This document shows positions 1 through 5,163 of a stretch of DNA of 5,163 nt, piece by piece; the stretch's first letter is position 1, and the number at the start of each line of letters is the position of its first letter. The notes below the pieces were generated by a model, which was given only the letters and a program-made list of their open reading frames with translations, made no database searches and was not told the DNA's origin. This DNA is from Anaerolineales bacterium (GTDB lineage Bacteria; Chloroflexota; Anaerolineae; Promineifilales; Promineifilaceae), in contig JAGQGA010000422.1 of the NCBI GenBank assembly GCA_020432595.1, forward strand, positions 1-5,163, given 5' to 3'. The translations under genes and the position numbers were made by a program.

Positions 1-449
1 GTCCAGCTTTCTCTGCCGGTGGCAGCCACGATGCCGTCAAAGGTAAAGGGGTAGCTGTCGGTAACGCGCTCAATGCTGTTGGCAGCCAAGGTGCCATCGG
101 GCAGGATGTAGCCTTGAACGCGCACCCCGTCGCCCAAGACGATAACACCATCAATGATGGTTTCGTCTGTAATGGCGATGGTTTTACCGGCCACAATCCA
201 TGCTTTTGCTTCGATGGCGATAACTTCGCCGCTGAGTTGAAACTGGTTGGCGGGGTTGTGGTGCAGGAGGGTGATGAGGATGGCAACCAGCGTGCCGTCG
301 GGCTGCCGATAGCCGGTGACGTGGGCAATGTCGCCAATCTGGGGGTTGCCAATGATGACTGTGCTGTTGGTGGTGGCAAACGTTTGCCCGCCGATGATCC
401 AATCGAGGCCGTTTGCCGTGACTTCACCTTCGCCGGTAATGATGAACTG
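1..449 (-). repeat. Tandem DUF5666-like protein modules within the FecR gene
   Basis: Three consecutive modules share one pattern: a start like F-x-(I/L)-(T/S)-G-E, then W-I-(I/V)-x-G-(Q/K)-(T)-(F/I)-A, a turn with I-x-D/G-x-G-D, and an end like V-x-G-Y-x-x-P-D-G-T-L-x-A. Module 1 is at 273-449, module 2 at 63-242, and module 3 begins at 53 and is cut by the window. The repetition is clear at protein level but diverged at DNA level, so this is old domain duplication rather than a recent tandem repeat. DUF5666 modules are small beta-rich units of unknown function, often found outside the membrane. Confidence 0.75.
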
Positions 450-1484
450 GGGTGGGGTGGGCGGTTGGCTGGGGGCGATGGTTGTGAGCTGCCCGGCAAT
501 TACGGCCACGGTGCTGCTTTGGTTGGTGACATCAACCCGCCCTTCGCGGACGAGAAACTGGGTTTGGGCAGCGACGATGACCTGAAAAACGGTGCCACGG
601 GCAACGCCGGAGCCGTTGGGGGTGTTGACTTCGTAACGGGAGCCACCGTCATGGCGGAAGGCGACCTGGTGCTGGCTTTCGCCAAGCCACTGGGTCATGA
701 GGATGGTGCGGAAGCCGTCGGCTGGTTTTTGGGCGTCAAGCTGGTCGAGGGAAAGTTCGCTGTTGGCGGATAGGGTGGCTTCGCTGCCGTCGTAAAAGAG
801 GATTTTGGTTTTGGAGAGGGGGTAGGTGCGAAGACGCTGCCCGGCTTGGAGTGTGGTGCCGCGTTTGGCTTGGTGCCAACGGCCGTTTTTGTCCTGTACT
901 TCAACCAGCCCGACGGCTTCCTGAATGGTGGCCGTGTGGGCATCAATAAAGGGAGAGGATTCTAAAATGGGGAGAAAGGCTTGGGTTGTGGGGTCGTTGG
1001 CGGCAGGGGAGATGGTCGTGGGGGTGGGTGAAACGGCCGTTTCTTCTACCGAATTTTGTGCCATTTCTGCTGGCTGATTTTCGGCCGGCTGCGTTGGGTT
1101 GGTCGCCGCTATTTCTGCCACCGTTTCGCCTGTTTCTGCTGCTGGTTGGGCGTTTGGTCGCAGCCAGTACAAGCTAAGGACAAAGATCAGCCCGACAATG
1201 GCAATGGTAACGGCCGTTCTCGGCCAACTGGTCAAAAGCAACTGCCAAAAAGGTAGCGATTCCTGTTTCATAGCTGTTTCCTTAGGTACAGCAGCCAAAA
1301 GCCGCGCTCGTTGTTGGACAATAGCAGCCGGTGTCGCCTGCGGAAAAGGCATTTCGCGCAGCAAAGCCGCTAATTGTAATAGTTGCTTCTCCGTTGCTGG
1401 CAATTCTTCCAAGCAATTGGCTAACGGCTCTCCCGCTTCCAGGCGTTCCAAATGGGTTTGTAAAACATCTTCAAATTCATTCAT
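1..1484 (-). CDS. FecR-domain membrane protein with DUF5666 repeats, putative anti-sigma/sensor partner (C-terminus cut by window edge)
   Basis: The frame stays open from the ATG at 1484 to the window edge, giving 494 residues and no stop. Residues 1-75 form a soluble, probably cytoplasmic segment with Leu/Glu-rich helices. It resembles the short N-terminal domains of anti-sigma-like proteins, but has only one cysteine (C24) and no zinc-binding His/Cys set. Residues 91-108 are a single transmembrane helix. Residues 109-180 are a low-complexity Ala/Pro/Thr/Glu linker. Residues 184-333 are a FecR-type domain with the typical stretch VNTPNGSGVARGTVFQV at 286-302. A short Pro-rich spacer (339-345) leads to DUF5666-like modules at 346-404, 415-474 and 478 onward. 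The start overlaps the sigma factor stop (ATGA), and AAGG lies 7 nt upstream, so translation is probably coupled. The likely role, by inference, is control of the upstream sigma factor from the membrane. The FecR and DUF5666 calls are firm; the anti-sigma role is less so. Confidence 0.88.
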   Translation of the reverse strand, partial: MNEFEDVLQTHLERLEAGEPLANCLEELPATEKQLLQLAALLREMPFPQATPAAIVQQRARLLAAVPKETAMKQESLPFWQLLLTSWPRTAVTIAIVGLIFVLSLYWLRPNAQPAAETGETVAEIAATNPTQPAENQPAEMAQNSVEETAVSPTPTTISPAANDPTTQAFLPILESSPFIDAHTATIQEAVGLVEVQDKNGRWHQAKRGTTLQAGQRLRTYPLSKTKILFYDGSEATLSANSELSLDQLDAQKPADGFRTILMTQWLGESQHQVAFRHDGGSRYEVNTPNGSGVARGTVFQVIVAAQTQFLVREGRVDVTNQSSTVAVIAGQLTTIAPSQPPTPPQFIITGEGEVTANGLDWIIGGQTFATTNSTVIIGNPQIGDIAHVTGYRQPDGTLVAILITLLHHNPANQFQLSGEVIAIEAKAWIVAGKTIAITDETIIDGVIVLGDGVRVQGYILPDGTLAANSIERVTDSYPFTFDGIVAATGRESW

Positions 1485-2020
1485 GATGTTGCCTTTTGCT
1501 GCAGCGTTGCCCGCAGTGCTTGCAGACCACGATGTTGCAGTGATTTCACAGCCGGCACCGTTTTGTTCAAGCTGATGGCAACCTCTTTGATTGGCAATCG
1601 AACCAAAAAACGCATCACTACAACTTCACGCTGCTCTGGGTCAATCTTTGCAAGTGCTTCGGTGACAGATGAGACGGTGATTTTGTGTTGCACCACGGTA
1701 TCAAGTGATTCTGTACTTTCCATAAGATTTTCCACCTCGTCGAGGGGAATCTGTCTTGCCGACTGACGAAAATAGTCGGTTAGTAGATTGCGGGCAATGC
1801 GGTAGAGCCAGGCGCGAAAGGGGGTGCCACTGTCTTGGTAATGGGGCAAATTTTTGACCATTCGGGTAAATATTTCACCTGTCATATCTTCGGCCGTTTG
1901 CTGGTGCTGTACTCGTGACCAGACAAAGCGATAGATATGGGGCTGATGCCGGTCGTATAGTTTGCCAATAGCTTGTTTGTTGCCGCGTTGAGCGCGTTTG
2001 ACTAACTCTGTGTCATCCAT
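1481..2020 (-). CDS. RNA polymerase sigma factor, sigma-70 family, ECF type
   Basis: This is a 179-residue protein of normal length for an ECF sigma factor, which directs RNA polymerase to a small set of promoters. Region 2 covers about residues 21-86, with LYDRHQPHIYRFVW, the core-binding AEDMTGEIFTRM stretch (43-54) and FRAWLYRIARNLLTDYFR (68-85), which melts and reads the -10 element. A linker with an acidic segment (93-107) follows. Region 4 covers about 117-172, with the helix-turn-helix LPIKEVAISLNKTVPAVKSL for -35 recognition. I chose the ATG at 2020 because AGG lies 7 nt upstream and family similarity starts there; an in-frame ATG at 2074 would add 18 unlikely residues. The stop overlaps the start of the FecR-like gene by 4 bases, typical of a sigma factor with its membrane regulator. 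Regulon and inducing signal cannot be read from the sequence. Confidence 0.93.
   Translation of the reverse strand: MDDTELVKRAQRGNKQAIGKLYDRHQPHIYRFVWSRVQHQQTAEDMTGEIFTRMVKNLPHYQDSGTPFRAWLYRIARNLLTDYFRQSARQIPLDEVENLMESTESLDTVVQHKITVSSVTEALAKIDPEQREVVVMRFLVRLPIKEVAISLNKTVPAVKSLQHRGLQALRATLQQKATS
1485..1495 (-). promoter_or_regulatory. Ribosome binding site of the FecR-like gene, inside the sigma factor gene
   Basis: On the minus strand AAGG (1492-1495) sits 7 nt before the ATG at 1484, inside the last codons of the sigma factor gene. The sequence AGGCAACAT, one base and then ATG is identical to the arrangement before the sigma factor start. With the ATGA overlap this supports coupled translation of the pair. 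Confidence 0.6.
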
Positions 2021-2031
2021 AATGTTGCCTG
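2021..2031 (-). promoter_or_regulatory. Ribosome binding site that decides the sigma factor start
   Basis: On the minus strand AGG (2028-2030) lies 7 nt before the ATG at 2020. The block AGGCAACAT plus one base plus ATG is the same as for the next gene in the operon. This favours 2020 over the upstream in-frame ATG at 2074. The match to the anti-Shine-Dalgarno sequence is short, so initiation is probably moderate. Confidence 0.55.
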
Positions 2032-2083
2032 TTCTGTAATAGAGAACGGATAGGTGCCCAAAAGGATTCAGCACAGTAGCATG

Positions 2084-2114
2084 ATTAGGCTGACAAAAGG
2101 GCTAACCAGGTCAA
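2084..2114 (-). promoter_or_regulatory. Weak promoter candidate for the sigma/FecR operon
   Basis: On the minus strand TTGACC (2109-2114) resembles a -35 element and CCTAAT (2084-2089) a -10 element. The spacer is 19 bp, longer than the preferred 17. The position, some 65 bases before the sigma factor start, is reasonable. Many ECF operons use their own sigma factor instead, with a different consensus, so this may not be the true promoter. No second candidate was clearly better. Confidence 0.25.
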
Positions 2115-2143
2115 TGTCCCTGACTTTTTCACGGTTTCTTTAT

Positions 2144-2175
2144 GGGGTTGAGTGGGGGAAGAGGGGAGATAGGGG
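2144..2175 (+). other. Putative G-quadruplex motif, four runs of at least four G
   Basis: The plus strand has G runs at 2144-2147, 2154-2158, 2163-2166 and 2172-2175, with loops of 6, 4 and 5 bases. This meets the usual intramolecular G-quadruplex pattern even for four-tetrad forms. It is in non-coding DNA, about 30 bp upstream of the possible -35 element of the sigma operon, and its last G run overlaps the 22-bp palindrome. Folding has not been shown; the motif is seen directly and the structure is inferred. Confidence 0.55.
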
Positions 2176-2194
2176 AAAAACGGCCGTTTTTCCC
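2173..2194. repeat. Perfect 22-bp palindrome centred on AACGGCCGTT
   Basis: The two 11-base arms are exact reverse complements: GGGAAAAACGG followed by CCGTTTTTCCC. The centre is the decamer AACGGCCGTT (2179-2188) that recurs across the window. It lies between the EF-G terminator and the promoter region of the sigma operon. With no U-tract beyond the stem on the minus strand it is not a classical terminator. A protein binding site or a member of a dispersed genomic motif fits better. Confidence 0.8.
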
Positions 2195-2203
2195 TCAAAC
2201 ACA

Positions 2204-2238
2204 AAAACCCGACCCACGTTAATCGTAGGTCGGGTTTT
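2204..2238 (-). terminator. Rho-independent terminator of the EF-G gene (possibly bidirectional)
   Basis: An inverted repeat pairs CCCGACC (2208-2214) with GGTCGGG (2228-2234) around a 13-base loop, with flanking AAAA and TTTT that extend the arms to 11 bp. Read on the minus strand it begins 22 bases after the EF-G stop codon, and the stem is followed by TTTTT. This is a strong intrinsic terminator and separates the EF-G gene from the sigma operon. The symmetric A and T flanks would also let it work on the plus strand, though no plus-strand gene ends here. Confidence 0.88.
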
Positions 2239-2260
2239 GCACACTAAACAATAATCAGCT

Positions 2261-4327
2261 TTACTCTTGCTCGCGCTGTTCCTGAAGCTGCTTCACGAGG
2301 CTATCTTGCAAATGGTTGGGAACGCGCTCATACTTTTCAAACGTCATGCTAAAGATGCCGCGTCCTTGTGTCATTGAACGTAAATCAGCCGCATAGGTTA
2401 ACATTTCTGCTTGTGGTACCAACGCTTTGATGATGCTCTTATTGCCATCTGAATCTATCCCCTGAATAGTTGCTCGGCGGGTGTTCATGTCTCCCATGAT
2501 GTCACCCATATAGTCAGATGGCACAGTAACGGAGACATTATAGATTGGCTCCAGCAGAACCGGATTGGCTTTCATCACAGCCATTTTGAAACATTCTCGG
2601 CCGGCAATTTGGAACGCAATTTCTTTTGAGTCTACCGGATGTTCTTTCCCATCATAGACAATGGCCTTGACCCCATATACAGGATAACCAGCCAGCACGC
2701 CCCCTTCCAGTGCCTGACGGCATCCCTTTTCCGTTGCCGCCACAAACGGAGCCGAAATGGCACCGCCAAAAATTTCAGAGGCAAACTCAAATTGCTCATT
2801 GTCATCTATAGATTCAACGCGCAAGAATACACGCCCATATTGCCCAGCACCGCCCGTCTGCTTTTTGTGCGTGTAGTCTGCCGATTGGGTTTTAGTGATG
2901 GTTTCACGATAGGGAACCTTGGGAGTGCTGGTAGTAATGTTAACCCCGAACTTGGATTTAGCTTTTTTGATGGCAATTTCCAGATGGGTTGTTCCCATGC
3001 CGGAAAGAATGTTTTCATGGGTTGCTTCTTCCGTATGCGTGCTTAGCGTGGGGTCTTCAATGATAAGCCGATGGATGGATTGATTAAGTTTAGCAACATC
3101 AGATTGGGAAGCAGGATGAATTGCTACGGAAGCGATGGGATTTGGTTGTTCAATTGGGGCAATGCTAAGTTTGTGGGCACGGTCACAAAGGGTGTGGTTG
3201 GTTTGGGCATCGCCTAGCTTGACCACACTGCCAATGTCACCACTGTGCAGCCGGGGCACAGATTGGCTTTCTTTGCCGGTCACTGCCTGTAGCGTACCAA
3301 CGCGAACTTCGCTATCGAGATTGGCATCCCAAACGCGAGAATCAGACTCCAAGGAGCCACTAAAAATGCGGATATAGCTAGTGCGGCCATAGGTGTCTTC
3401 CCGGGTTTTGAAGATAAAGGCGGCCAAATCAGCGTTGTCATCGGCTTCTAACACAATATCCTCACCGTCTGTATTGGTAGCATGGGTTGGTTGAGCCTGG
3501 TTTGGTGGGGGAAGGAGGCGATAGAGGGCGTTTAAGGCAGGAATAACGGCAATCCCTGGTTGTGGAGCTGAGTAAAGAACGGGGATGCACAGCCCTTGCA
3601 GCATGGCTAAACGTAGCCCCCGAACAATATCTTCGTCTGGAAGGGTGTCATTCTCGAAGAACTTTTCCATTAGCTCGTCGTCACCTTCGGCAGCCGCTTC
3701 AATGACGGCCATGCGTGCTTCTTCGGCGGCATCGGCCAGATCGTCGGGGATAGGGCCTCGGCTGTCATCATCACCTAAGCGGGCTTCCATGGAGAGAAGG
3801 TCAACAACGCCTTTGAAGGTGGGGCCTTCGCCGATGGGGATTTGCAGGGGAATAAAGTTGCCTTGGAGGTTTTCGGTAATGCTGGTCATGACACGTGCAA
3901 CACGGACATTGTCTCGATCCATTTTGTTGACCAGGATGACGCGGGGCATGTTTTTTTGTTCGATGGCTTGCCAGGCAAGCTCGGTGCCTACTTCGACCCC
4001 GGAAACGGCTTCAACAAAGATGATGGCACCGTCGGCAACTTTGATGGCACTATTGACTTCGCCAACAAAGTCTATAAAACCTGGCGTGTCGAGCAGGTTG
4101 ATTTTGTGGTCACGCCATTCGAGGGCAGCCAAGGCGGTTGAGATGGAGCTACCGCGCTCTATTTCTTCTATCTCGAAGTCCATGGCGGCGGTGCCATTTT
4201 CAACTTTACCCAGGCGGGTGGTTGCACCGGTGTTGAAGAGGGCGCGTTCGACGAAGATGGTTTTGCCTGCTCCGTTATGCCCTGCCAGGACGACATTGCG
4301 AATCTGTCCGGTTTTGTATTCCTTCAT
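2261..4327 (-). CDS. fusA: Elongation factor G-like translational GTPase (EF-G2 type)
   Basis: This 688-residue protein has the full EF-G layout, so it should act on the ribosome as a GTPase in translocation, recycling or a stress-related variant. Domain I has the P-loop GHNGAGKT (16-23), switch I ERGSSI (57-62), switch II DTPGF (80-84), NKMD (134-137) and SA (253-254), with an acidic inserted G' region around 140-250. Domains II to V follow; the domain IV stretch includes QTGGAGQYGRVF, and the C-terminal part has the domain V stretch EPIYNVSVTVPSDYMGDIMGDMNTRR. Canonical EF-G has AHIDAGKT, RGITI and DTPGH; the differences here match the EF-G2 paralog group. The catalytic His of switch II is Phe (F84). 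The ATG at 4327 has AGAGG 10 nt upstream. The gene stands alone between its own promoter and terminator, not in a str operon with tuf and rps genes, which supports a paralog. The family call is very safe; the exact role is not. Confidence 0.95.
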   Translation of the reverse strand: MKEYKTGQIRNVVLAGHNGAGKTIFVERALFNTGATTRLGKVENGTAAMDFEIEEIERGSSISTALAALEWRDHKINLLDTPGFIDFVGEVNSAIKVADGAIIFVEAVSGVEVGTELAWQAIEQKNMPRVILVNKMDRDNVRVARVMTSITENLQGNFIPLQIPIGEGPTFKGVVDLLSMEARLGDDDSRGPIPDDLADAAEEARMAVIEAAAEGDDELMEKFFENDTLPDEDIVRGLRLAMLQGLCIPVLYSAPQPGIAVIPALNALYRLLPPPNQAQPTHATNTDGEDIVLEADDNADLAAFIFKTREDTYGRTSYIRIFSGSLESDSRVWDANLDSEVRVGTLQAVTGKESQSVPRLHSGDIGSVVKLGDAQTNHTLCDRAHKLSIAPIEQPNPIASVAIHPASQSDVAKLNQSIHRLIIEDPTLSTHTEEATHENILSGMGTTHLEIAIKKAKSKFGVNITTSTPKVPYRETITKTQSADYTHKKQTGGAGQYGRVFLRVESIDDNEQFEFASEIFGGAISAPFVAATEKGCRQALEGGVLAGYPVYGVKAIVYDGKEHPVDSKEIAFQIAGRECFKMAVMKANPVLLEPIYNVSVTVPSDYMGDIMGDMNTRRATIQGIDSDGNKSIIKALVPQAEMLTYAADLRSMTQGRGIFSMTFEKYERVPNHLQDSLVKQLQEQREQE

Positions 4328-4425
4328 TACTTGAGAACCTCTGCGCTTTTGAGATTTGTTTGATAATGTTCAGTGATTGCTACGGTTTTGTTTTCTGGCG
4401 GGAATGGGCAGCAATCTCTATGATT

Positions 4426-4445
4426 AACTCACATGTGTCTGAGTT
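4426..4445 (-). other. Small inverted repeat in the EF-G mRNA leader
   Basis: AACTCA (4426-4431) and TGAGTT (4440-4445) are exact reverse complements around an 8-base spacer that contains CACATGTG overlap bases. It falls near the 5' end of the predicted 130-nt leader of the EF-G gene. A 6-bp, AT-rich stem is weak; it could stabilise the 5' end, bind a regulator as DNA, or be chance. I saw no known riboswitch or leader element around it. Confidence 0.3.
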
Positions 4446-4464
4446 TATGCCAGTGAACTCGGCG

Positions 4465-4493
4465 ATTTTAGACGAAAGGTGGGTTGTTGTCAA
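4465..4493 (-). promoter_or_regulatory. Sigma-70-type promoter of the EF-G gene
   Basis: On the minus strand the -35 element TTGACA (4488-4493) matches the consensus fully. A 17-bp spacer leads to the -10 element TAAAAT (4465-4470), a 5 of 6 match to TATAAT. Transcription would start near 4458, giving a leader of about 130 nt before the ATG at 4327. This is the best promoter in the window and suggests constitutive housekeeping expression of the EF-G gene. Confidence 0.8.
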
Positions 4494-4513
4494 AGCGTGC
4501 AACGCTGCGCGTG

Positions 4514-4545
4514 TTGCTGCGTATAGAGAAAAGATACATGATAAT
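4514..4545 (+). promoter_or_regulatory. Weak promoter candidate for the LiaF-like gene
   Basis: On the plus strand GATAAT (4540-4545) is a 5 of 6 match to the -10 consensus and lies 26 bases before the ATG at 4572. The best upstream -35-like hexamer is TTGCTG (4514-4519), with an overlong 20-bp spacer. The -10 position is reasonable, but the -35 is poor, so an activator or another sigma factor may be needed. It lies back to back with the EF-G promoter. Confidence 0.3.
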
Positions 4546-4571
4546 TGGGTAAGATTGGAGTGACACAGGTT

Positions 4572-5163
4572 ATGAGTGAGTATGCAAATAAGGGACAAAC
4601 GCGGCATCGGCAGAGTCGGTCGTTGTTTGGGCCGCTGCTGTTGATTGCGATTGGTGTTTACTTTTTGCTGCGTAATTTGGGGTGGGTGTCGCCCGATCTG
4701 CATTGGGGGGCGGTGCTGCCGCTTTGGCCGCTGCTGCTGGTGCTGTTGGGGATAAATATTATTGTCCAGCAGGCTCCGCGCCCGCTGGGGTCGTTTTTGA
4801 GCGGGGTGGTAGGGCTGGTGGCAGTTGCAGTGTTTGGCTATGTGCTGTTTTTTGGGGTGACGCACCCGCTGCTGCAGCGGCTGGGGGTGCGGGAGGAAAC
4901 GGCCGTTTGGCAGCAAGACACAGTTGCTTTTTCGCGTGAGGGGGTAAAAACGGCCGTTATTCGCCTCAACTTCGACAACCCCAGCACCCGCCTATCCGCC
5001 TTAAGCGATAGTTCCAACCTCATTCAAGGCGAAATCAGCTATTTGGGCGACCTGCAATTTGAGACCGATGCGAGCGATGGAAAAGCTGAGGTTTCGTTGG
5101 GTGTTCGCAGCAAGCCGTCACAATGGCTGAACCCGGCTAACTGGCGTGGCGAAGATGCCAAAC
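4572..5163 (+). CDS. LiaI/LiaF-like (DUF5668) membrane protein with start of an extracytoplasmic beta domain (C-terminus cut by window edge)
   Basis: The frame is open from the ATG at 4572 to the window edge, giving 197 residues. A basic N-terminus (7-16) precedes three hydrophobic segments at about 18-36, 47-66 and 74-96. The segments FGPLLLIAIGVYFLLRNLGW and LWPLLLVLLGINIIV are typical of the DUF5668/LiaI-LiaF transmembrane hairpin, which is linked to envelope-stress sensing in Firmicutes. From about residue 121 the chain becomes beta-rich and polar (VIRLNFDN, LIQGEISY, KAEVSLGV), like the toastrack-type domain (DUF4097/toast_rack) common in this family. The ATG is supported by GGAG at 4557-4560, 11 nt upstream; an in-frame stop at 4542 limits upstream starts to GTG 4560 or TTG 4545. 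The gene diverges from the EF-G gene. A role in cell-envelope sensing is inferred from family. Confidence 0.82.
   Translation, partial: MSEYANKGQTRHRQSRSLFGPLLLIAIGVYFLLRNLGWVSPDLHWGAVLPLWPLLLVLLGINIIVQQAPRPLGSFLSGVVGLVAVAVFGYVLFFGVTHPLLQRLGVREETAVWQQDTVAFSREGVKTAVIRLNFDNPSTRLSALSDSSNLIQGEISYLGDLQFETDASDGKAEVSLGVRSKPSQWLNPANWRGEDAK

Larger units (their letters stand above)
878..4958. repeat. Dispersed palindromic decamer AACGGCCGTT, six exact copies
   Basis: Exact copies lie at 878-887, 1032-1041, 1209-1218, 2179-2188, 4898-4907 and 4949-4958; a partial copy, CGGCCGTT, is at 1891-1898. About 0.005 copies would be expected in a random sequence of this length. Five copies are in coding DNA, four of them read as Thr-Ala-Val and one as Asn-Gly-Arg, so protein sequence alone does not explain them. 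The EF-G gene, the largest in the window, has none. This looks like a genome-wide overrepresented palindrome comparable in kind to HIP1 in cyanobacteria. Confidence 0.85.

Noticed and set aside
449..475. G-rich stretch on the plus strand as a second G-quadruplex
   Set aside because: One loop is 9 bases long and the runs are explained by proline codons of the Pro-rich spacer on the coding strand.
114..773. Plus-strand 219-residue open frame rich in Gly, Asp and Val
   Set aside because: It is antisense to the FecR/DUF5666 coding frame, which is open over 1484 bases and has recognisable domains. The composition is what the complement of C-ending codons gives.
2021..2074. Upstream in-frame ATG at 2074 for the sigma factor
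   Set aside because: The extra 18 residues do not resemble the family, and a ribosome site is correctly spaced for the ATG at 2020.
3585..4334. Plus-strand 249-residue Ser/Arg/Met-rich open frame
   Set aside because: It lies antisense to the conserved GTPase domain of the EF-G gene and shows no domain or ribosome site.
4499..4517. Inverted repeat GCAAC/GTTGC between the divergent promoters as an operator
   Set aside because: Arms of 5 bases with a 9-base gap are expected by chance in this composition; there is no second copy to support an operator.
4360..4563. Plus-strand 67-residue frame with TTG start ending 8 nt before the LiaF-like gene
   Set aside because: It contains the strong minus-strand EF-G promoter, lacks a ribosome site, and shows no recognisable features. 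A small leader peptide cannot be fully excluded.
4380..4916. Minus-strand 178-residue frame rich in Gln, His and Pro
   Set aside because: It is antisense to the LiaF-like gene, covers both promoters, and its low-complexity composition reflects the complement of G-rich membrane codons.
1..5163. tRNA, rRNA, CRISPR array, insertion sequence or attachment site
   Set aside because: I read both strands for these and found no cloverleaf, spaced direct repeats, transposase frame or terminal inverted repeats.

Overview
The window holds four protein-coding genes. Two are complete and two are cut by the window edges. Nothing in it marks a phage, plasmid, insertion sequence, CRISPR array, rRNA or tRNA. 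Gene content fits a free-living bacterium: an extracytoplasmic-function (ECF) sigma factor, a FecR/DUF5666 membrane protein, an EF-G paralog and a LiaF-like membrane protein. The frequent palindrome AACGGCCGTT and the FecR-DUF5666 architecture lead me to suspect a member of Chloroflexota (Anaerolineae/Ardenticatenia-like). That is an inference from pattern memory, not a demonstrated placement.

Layout. Positions 1-2020 are a minus-strand two-gene operon. The ECF sigma factor (1481-2020) is followed, with a 4-base ATGA overlap, by a single-pass membrane protein with a FecR domain and tandem DUF5666 modules (1-1484, running off the left edge). Positions 2021-2260 are intergenic. This gap contains a weak promoter candidate for the operon, a four-run G-quadruplex motif, a perfect 22-bp palindrome built on AACGGCCGTT, and a strong hairpin terminator. 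Positions 2261-4327 are a minus-strand EF-G-like translational GTPase of the EF-G2 type, whose switch II catalytic histidine is replaced by phenylalanine. Positions 4328-4571 are a divergent promoter region, including a near-consensus sigma-70 promoter for the EF-G gene with a leader of about 130 nt. Positions 4572-5163 are a plus-strand gene for a LiaI/LiaF-type (DUF5668) membrane protein that runs off the right edge.

How the genes work together. The sigma factor and FecR-like protein look like a signal-responsive transcription pair, with the membrane protein as the probable sensor or anti-sigma partner. The LiaF-like protein also suggests envelope-stress sensing. The EF-G gene has its own promoter and terminator and appears to be an independent unit.

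The main points for a second look are the dispersed AACGGCCGTT decamer (six exact copies), the compact G4/palindrome/terminator block at 2144-2238, the altered GTPase switches of the EF-G paralog, and abrupt shifts in codon style inside two genes close to copies of the decamer. I did not find a clearly new multi-gene system.
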